A DNA stretch of 64,000 nucleotides, taken from positions 813,501 through 877,500 of the forward strand of contig OZ038471.1 of assembly GCA_964036295.1 (NCBI GenBank). The letters run 5' to 3'. Position numbers and translations under genes: made by a program. The stretch comes from Plumapathes pennacea (taxonomy: Eukaryota > Cnidaria > Anthozoa > Antipatharia > Myriopathidae). A model generated the notes under the pieces. The model searched no databases and was not told where the DNA came from. It worked only from the letters and a program-made list of their open reading frames with translations. Of this stretch, positions 26,501 to 64,000 are shown piece after piece. Each line of letters starts with the position of its first letter. Within the stretch, counting starts at the first letter, position 1.

Positions 26501-27202
26501 GAACCGTTTTTAAAAACCTCCGTTTTTGAGTCATCATTTTAGTATGGGCGGAAAGCAAAAACGCATAAAAAGTGTATGCGTTTTCAAACAAACAACCTCC
26601 GTTGCACGGTATAACGCATTTCCTTGCACCATTGTATATTTCAAAAAACCTTCATTTTTGGCCTAACTTCAGAATCGCATGAAACTTTCAGGGAATCTTC
26701 CTAAAACCATAACGAAGCTTTGCATGCAGTTTTTAATATGTCACATAGCCGGGCCCAAGAAATAAGACCAACTGGAGTTCGTTTATTGTTATTGTCTGGG
26801 AAACTATGCCGGAAACGGATGTCCCGGAAAGCCGCAGAGTAGAGCGAAATGAAAAATGAATTCAAAGAGTAACGCAAGTCCCACATAGAGGCGAGGCGAG
26901 TTTCTGATGGTTCCAGAGCAAAAGAGAAGTCAATGAAAGTTCGTTGCGCAAAGAGCTCTGGGATACCATTCCGGCTGCACATTTTCTGATTGTGGGGTCA
27001 GCGGGTGTAGGCTTTGCCGCACGCGTCAAGTGAAAGGAAGTAGAAATGTTGATACACGATGATGAGAGAGAAGTAAGGTTTCAGGAAAAGCCACAAGGCT
27101 ATCGGAAAGTTCTCACAACGCTACGAGACCTCTAAGAACATGACTCATACCTGACGATCTAAAAAAAATTGCTTGATCTCTTGGGCTCAAGAAAACCGCG
27201 AA
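23557..27202. other. Intergenic region between EXT1 and WDFY3
   Basis: About 3.6 kb without recognised exons. AATAAA hexamers near 25451 and 26308 could end EXT1 transcripts. Small inverted-repeat elements lie at 23862-24001, about 25120-25350 and about 25920-26165. A 93-codon open frame on the minus strand (26982-26701) has no recognisable homology. The WDFY3 promoter and 5' UTR should lie just left of 27203. Confidence 0.5.
23862..24001. mobile_element. 140-bp element with 14-bp perfect terminal inverted repeats
   Basis: The ends are gtttaccctttcac and its exact reverse complement gtgaaagggtaaac. The interior contains ccacgtgactgtcgaaagtgatcg and a partly palindromic core. It resembles the termini of the larger dispersed family at 44264 and parts of the family at 57813, so it may be a related short MITE. 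Confidence 0.7.
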
Positions 27203-59269
<32,067 letters not shown>

Positions 59270-60838
59270 CGTACAGTAGTTCACCTAAATTAGGTGAACC
59301 TTCAGAAGAAACCTCCATACAGGGCTTGAAAAATGCTCTACTTTCTTGGAAATGTTTGATTTCTGGGAATTGATCTACTTTCTTTGGAATGCTTGACAAA
59401 AGCGAAAGTCAGCTTCCGTAAATTACATCAGCTTGCTTGTCAACTCAACAGATTGATTTGTGGACAAATTACGCGACGCACGTGATGGCCCACGTGACGA
59501 ATTAACCCGTGGTTGTCAGGGACGAAGAAACAATTTAGAGCCTTAGGGCCAATTAAATAAAACATTACGCAGTACACTTTACATTTACAAGTTAAGGTAG
59601 ATAATACGCGCGATCTGATTGGTAAACGCTGACAAATTTGCGTGCATTATAAGTCTACATAGCGTCAAAGTTTTTAATTTTTTTTGACATCAACTTGCGT
59701 CAAACTCGTTTTTTTGTTGTTGTTTTTGCTAAATTATTGTTTGCTGGTCCCACTGGAAAACCTTGGGACCAACCACTGCAACCACTAGATGCACTGGAAC
59801 CACCTGAATCATTGGAACTAAAGGTTTACCACTTATAGGGAAGCTAGTGCAGGAGTGGATTCCAGCTTCCAATCCTGCTCCCACTTCTGCACTAACGTCG
59901 CTGTAAGTCCTACACCTACAGGAACCCCAATGGGGGGAGGATTCCCAATTCTACTCCTGGAGCAGTGTGATGACACTTTCGTAAAAACCGAAATCAAAGT
60001 AGTGTAACTACAGTGATAATCACAAAGTTGGTTGGAAAAACAATTTTTTTTTAGCGAATCATAGTAAGGCTGCACAAGAATCCTTTCAGACATTTTATTA
60101 TCGGAATGTCCATGGTTAACTTAGGAGGAACTCTTCTTTATCTTTTGAACACCAACAAACAGAGTATCTTTGAGTCAACTGTGAGAAAACTATGTGCTGT
60201 CAAACAGCTTCAAACTTTCTTTGTTAAACACATTTTTTAGCTCTGGTATACATTATAGTAGTCACTATTTTTGGCAAATTCTTGGTCTTATGGGGTGAAG
60301 AATGCTTAGCTGAAGCTACTAAATTTATGTCACACACTGAGATACAATTTTATATAATAAGGCTCCAAATATCTCTTTTTGCTTGTATTGGCTTCAACAG
60401 CTTTACATACTCTATTTACTTAATTCACAAAAATTCAGAAATATCTGCATGTATTTCAATATATTTCAAAGACTATGAGTGTTGCAAGCTGCAGTATATA
60501 AAGTGGACATTCCCTGGGTACCAGAAGTGCTATTGTTCTCTCAGACTAATAGGACCAAAGTTGCAGGCATGCGTCAGAGGGAAAAGAATTTCAATGACAA
60601 CTATCAAAAATCTTAATTCCATGACTTCATATCCTGCAGTTCCTTTAAGATGTTAAATCCCAAATTCACCTCTGCATGGCAAAGAGCAGCTTGTCTCTAA
60701 TTCTTCTAGAAAACTTACAGTAGCACAATCATTGCAAAGCATATTACTTCATTATTATTTCTATTATATGTATTACAAAAAAATGTTGCATTAATTATTT
60801 CCTTTTAGCACTCAATGTGATGCACACGATTAATGAAG
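59270..60838. other. Convergent 3' region between WDFY3 (+) and TPX2-like (-)
   Basis: AATAAA at 59556-59561 is a candidate WDFY3 polyadenylation signal 290 bases after the stop. On the minus strand AATAAA at 60099-60094 could serve the TPX2-like gene. The rest is AT-rich with no recognisable exon. If the TPX2-like gene has additional 3' exons they would have to lie here or be absent; I see none. Confidence 0.5.
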
Positions 60839-63081
60839 CTAGGATTTCTTGGCCACAATTTGTGAGTTGTGGCGTTGAATTAGCTCTTCTAACTCCTTAT
60901 CCGCATTAGAAACGCTTGATTTCTGTATGCCTGCCATACACGAGCGGCGTTTCTGTTTGGTGGGGCATTTCTTCGCTCCCTTCTGGTTCTGGCGTGTACC
61001 ACTGGACACCTGCAGTACTCCAGTATTTGCATTCACTCCAATGCTTGGCATACAAGATCGGCGCTTTTGTTTTGCAGATGCTTGAGTTCCTTCTGCACTA
61101 GAACCAGCCCTCTTTTGTCCAGTTATGTCATGTTTACTGGAATTATCATGACAAGAGAGCTTTGCCTGCCTTTTTGTAGTCTGCATCAATGCTTCTGATT
61201 CTTTCCTACCACAGTACCCTGTTCCGTTGTCTTTTGTGACAGCTGTGCTTGTACACTTATTTGAATGCATCAACAAATCTGGAGTCGGCACTCTGATTGG
61301 TGCACGTACATCAGCTTGCTTTTCCCATTTGCTTGTGCTCAGCAAGTTAACTCCCTTTCTGCACTGAACAAGCTTCTTGCTTGGTGCAGAAACAATAATT
61401 GTTTGGGCTGGCATTGGGCTAGCATTGCTGCTTGGCTGTGTCGACACAGTAACTGCACTCTTCTGTTTTGCTCTGCTTATTGTCTTGGTACCCTAAAGGG
61501 TGAGATTTGTGATTCAACTGTAAAAATGCAAATTCTCACAACCTTTAAGAAGAAAATGTATGAGTGATGTAGTGAGAATTAAATAATAACAAATTGATAG
61601 CTAAGTAAGCTGTCATACCAGTACATTAGTTAGTGACAACTTCTCTATACTGTAGTGTATCATATAATCTCTGGTGAGATATCAAAGGGAGACTATAATT
61701 TGAACACTCTTGGGAGTGGAAGAGTTAGGACAGTATTCATTCTGGTGAAACATACAAACAAACAAACATACAAACAAACAAAAAAAAAACAAACCTTATC
61801 AGGTGCAGGACAGAAGGTGGGAGTCCCAGACTTGATCTTCCTCCCATTTTCATCATACTTGCATTTAGTTGCCATGATCTTTCGGTTGTGCATTTTTAGC
61901 ATTTCCTCTACACTCAGTTCTCCTTGCGGGAGTGAAGGTTGTTTTGCACCTGCAGCAGACCTATCTTTCCTCCGAGGTGCATATGAGGGCAGTTCGCTGG
62001 CACAAGACAAGCCATCTGACTGCTGTCTGAGTCTTGATGGTGAAGTAACCCAATAATCTTCTGATTGTGCTGAAACTATTGGTTCAATGTTGGCTGAATT
62101 GTGTGTGCAGGTATCTTCATAAGTTGTCGGTGAGGTCTCAGACAGGTGTGGCTGTATTAGTGTGTTTGATTCAAGGGGAGCAGTACTTTGATTGGGTTTC
62201 CTTGCATCACTTTCAGGTCTTGATTTGTGCACTTTCGTTGTTGCTGCTGTGCCATGTGACATGGGATTGTTTATTTCTGGTTTCTAAAGAAAATGTAAAG
62301 AAAAAAAAAAGAGTTTTCATAATGGCTTCAATGTACTGTAGCTGGTAGACTTGACAATATTTATATACAATAATTGATCAGATAAAAACTTTACTCTAAC
62401 CATCAACATTCTAACTACACAGTATATCACAGTTTCACCACAAGGCCAAAATGCAGAGTTTCTCCCAACCTTTTTCTGTGGAGGGATAGCTGGCAGCAGG
62501 CGCCTCTTTCTGCCTCCAGGAGGTCGTTTCTGTGTGCCTGATGTTCTCTTCTCCTGTGGTACTTTGGGTTCATGGAGCGGGTGGTCATTCTCAAACCAAG
62601 AATCATTTGAGCTGCAAGAAGGGAGTGAATGTCACAGTGGGGCCATCATAATCTTTGAAAATCTCACTCAGTGCCCCATATATCATTTCAAGCACACAGT
62701 TTGTACCTTGTTGTCGGTTGGTTCTTTATATTTGATGTTTTGCACAATACAGTAACACTGGTTTCTGGTTACTGTATATACACTGTACTTGTAAATATAT
62801 TATACAATTTATCATACAGTATATATAATAGTAATAACTTCTACTAAGCTACATTTTTATCGTATTTCCCATGTTTAACTACCCAATTTTACAACAGGAA
62901 TCTTTCTTAATGTTAACTTGTTTGCCGTGATTTTAAAAAATCGAATAGTACACTACAGACGTACGTTGTGAACATTTTTATAGTCGAACATTCATGACCT
63001 CAGCTACCTGAATCCATCGTCATCTTTAGAGAAATCAAACCAACGCGGGGCGTCAAATTCGAAATCTGGATCAAAGTCCAT
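60839..63081 (-). CDS. TPX2: TPX2-like Aurora A activator / spindle assembly factor (short form)
   Basis: 452 aa in four exons on the minus strand: 63081-63008, 62611-62470, 62283-61795, 61492-60839. The N-terminus FEFDAPRWFDFSKDDDG followed by SSNDSWFE aligns with the Aurora-A-binding start of TPX2 (human YSYDAPSDFINF…DSWFE; plant EFDAPRFFDF). Trp30-Phe31 would be the kinase-contact pair. The rest is basic and low in hydrophobics, with GRKRRLLPAI, two KQKRRSCM repeats about 35 residues apart, and two related helices (EEMLKMHNRKIMATK; ELEELIQRHNSQIVAKK). TPX2 activates Aurora A and nucleates spindle microtubules under importin/Ran control. Human TPX2 has 747 residues; the C-terminal kinesin-5-binding part is missing here. 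It may be a short paralogue, or 3' exons may have been lost or missed. Confidence 0.78.
61500..61728 (+). mobile_element. Diverged MITE-like element, TPX2-like intron 3
   Basis: Shares gcaaattctcacaacctttaagaagaaaatg, gtgatgtagtgagaatt and cttgggagtggaagagtta with the family at 44264-44471, in plus orientation. It occupies most of the intron between exons 3 and 4. Confidence 0.65.
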
Positions 63082-63480
63082 CAACAGCCTTAAAGCAGAT
63101 CGGTTATGCTCACGTGTGGAACATCTCGAAGGACAAAAAAACAACACAACAACATCCAACACACAACTTGAACAACGGCCTTCGTTCAGCGTAGAGAATT
63201 GCGGGCGCCGAAAACCGTCAGAGGATCGCGGGCGCTGAAACACAAACGGGGTCCCGTCCCTACCACCCAGGCTTTCCGTTCTTGCCAACTGTAAATCAAT
63301 CTTTATTTGCCCCAAGAAAAGCAATATTTTACACATTCTCCGAATACTAGCAAAGTTGTTAATGTTTTTAGAAGCGATAAATGCTGCTTGGGATATCACG
63401 CCAGGTTAATAAAACGCCCCACCCCCTCATGGAGGGGCGGATAAGTGCTACTTGAAACTGAGGATGCTTTTGTGGCGCCA
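63082..63480. promoter_or_regulatory. TPX2: Upstream region of the TPX2-like gene
   Basis: This holds the 5' UTR and promoter of the minus-strand TPX2-like gene. The minus-strand frame is open upstream to an ATG at 63399, but the residues before MDFDPDFEFD are not TPX2-like, so I place the start at 63081. GC content is higher than in the surroundings. A divergent promoter shared with a gene to the right is possible. Confidence 0.4.
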
Positions 63481-63486
63481 TTTTTG

Positions 63487-63530
63487 ATTTCATGCTTCTT
63501 CTTTCCACGGTCGACAGACGCTGCAAACGG
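63487..63530 (+). other. Possible first exon of a gene beyond the right edge
   Basis: A pyrimidine run (cttcttctttcc), like a 5' TOP transcription start, is followed by cacggtcgacagacgctgcaaacg and a strong donor gtgagtcg at 63531. Short first exons of this form are typical of translation-machinery genes. An ATG at 63493 would give a few codons before the donor. No second exon was found before the edge, so this is only a suggestion. Confidence 0.25.
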
Positions 63531-64000
63531 TGAGTCGTCTCTTTTGGAACTTGTCACCTGATTCATACGCCATGTGAGAGAAAAAACGACGTTCTTGATA
63601 GCTGTTGTGTACAGCTGTTCCTTTTTTCGGGCTTTCGTTGATGGGAAAGGAACCCTGCGTTTCTCGCTCAGTTACGCGCGAAGTATAAATATATTCGTGG
63701 GAGACTGGGTACCGTCTAAAAGTATCTTTGGGAGCGATCTATACCTTGGAAGGCGAAAAGGCATTGAGATAGAAGGCAATACAAATAATTTATTATGACA
63801 TTTTGGAAACATGCATGATGAGCTATTCCCGGGTGGGGTGGGGGGGGGGGGGGGGGGGGGGGGTGGTGGTGGAGGAGATGTGGGATATTTCCGTATTTCG
63901 TGGACTATACGGAAAGGCTCTGCCCAAAAAGGGTGCCTTTTTTAACAAGCTGGAGGTATGTGAAAGGGGTGCCTTTTTCAGGCCTTAAGGTATATATGAA
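63531..64000. other. Right-edge non-coding stretch
   Basis: If the donor at 63531 is real this is an intron. It contains a G homopolymer interrupted once (about 63838-63863) followed by GGTGGT repeats. A direct repeat (aaggctctgcccaaaaagggtgcc, then ggtgcctttttcaggcc) lies near 63912-63985. No conserved coding segment was seen. Confidence 0.4.

Noticed and set aside
26701..26982. 93-codon minus-strand open frame upstream of WDFY3
   Set aside because: No recognisable motif or splice context, and it lies in repeat-rich intergenic DNA. It could be re-examined with expression data.
27173..27202. Upstream in-frame ATG for WDFY3
   Set aside because: The ten extra residues (MISWAQENRE) have no counterpart in the remembered vertebrate protein, whereas the second Met begins the conserved MN-xx-K-MGRP segment.
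63004..63399. 131-codon minus-strand frame as an extended TPX2 N-terminus
   Set aside because: Only the final segment after the internal Met at 63081 resembles TPX2; the preceding residues are probably 5' UTR.

Overview
This window is eukaryotic nuclear DNA. Coding sequence is cut into many short exons with GT-AG introns, intergenic DNA is AT-rich, and short inverted-repeat elements and simple repeats are dense. The gene set is animal (EXT1, ASPH, WDFY3/ALFY, TPX2 and a BTB-Kelch protein). The short palindromic repeats look like those of anthozoan cnidarians, and I think a stony coral is most likely. That taxonomic call rests on my memory of such genomes, not on a search. Every gene model below was spliced by hand. 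In each one exon phases agree from start to stop and the summed length is a multiple of three.

Layout, left to right. (1) 881-1068, minus: the probable first coding exon of an unidentified gene, running off the left edge and divergent from the next gene. (2) 1200-5109, plus: an SLC25 mitochondrial carrier, 10 exons, 339 aa, with one GC-AG intron. (3) 6650-11557, plus: ASPH, 7 exons, 523 aa. (4) 13098-15169, minus: a Kelch-like BTB-BACK-Kelch protein, 2 exons, 565 aa, convergent with ASPH. (5) 17149-23556, plus: EXT1, 7 exons, 721 aa. (6) 27203-59269, plus: WDFY3/ALFY, 66 coding exons, 3786 aa, filling half the window. (7) 60839-63081, minus: a short TPX2-like gene, 4 exons, 452 aa, convergent with WDFY3. 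(8) Around 63490-63530, plus: a possible 5' exon of a gene beyond the right edge.

The genes are housekeeping or cell-biology genes and form no operon or evident pathway cluster. EXT1 builds heparan sulfate in the Golgi, ASPH hydroxylates EGF-like domains in the ER, and WDFY3 is a selective-autophagy scaffold. TPX2 is a spindle/Aurora A activator, the Kelch protein a likely Cullin-3 adaptor, and the SLC25 protein a mitochondrial nucleotide or CoA-type carrier.

The most notable signals are: a WDFY3 intron with a perfect U12-type 5' splice site and branch point whose reading frame demands an AT-AA boundary; two tandem-duplicated splice acceptors in WDFY3; a large acidic insertion in coral ALFY with a retained LIR motif; a TPX2-like gene that stops before the canonical C-terminal region; a near-perfect 93-bp hairpin; and several families of small inverted-repeat elements, one interrupted by a tRNA-type SINE. 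I found no transposase or reverse transcriptase ORF, tRNA, rRNA or CRISPR array.
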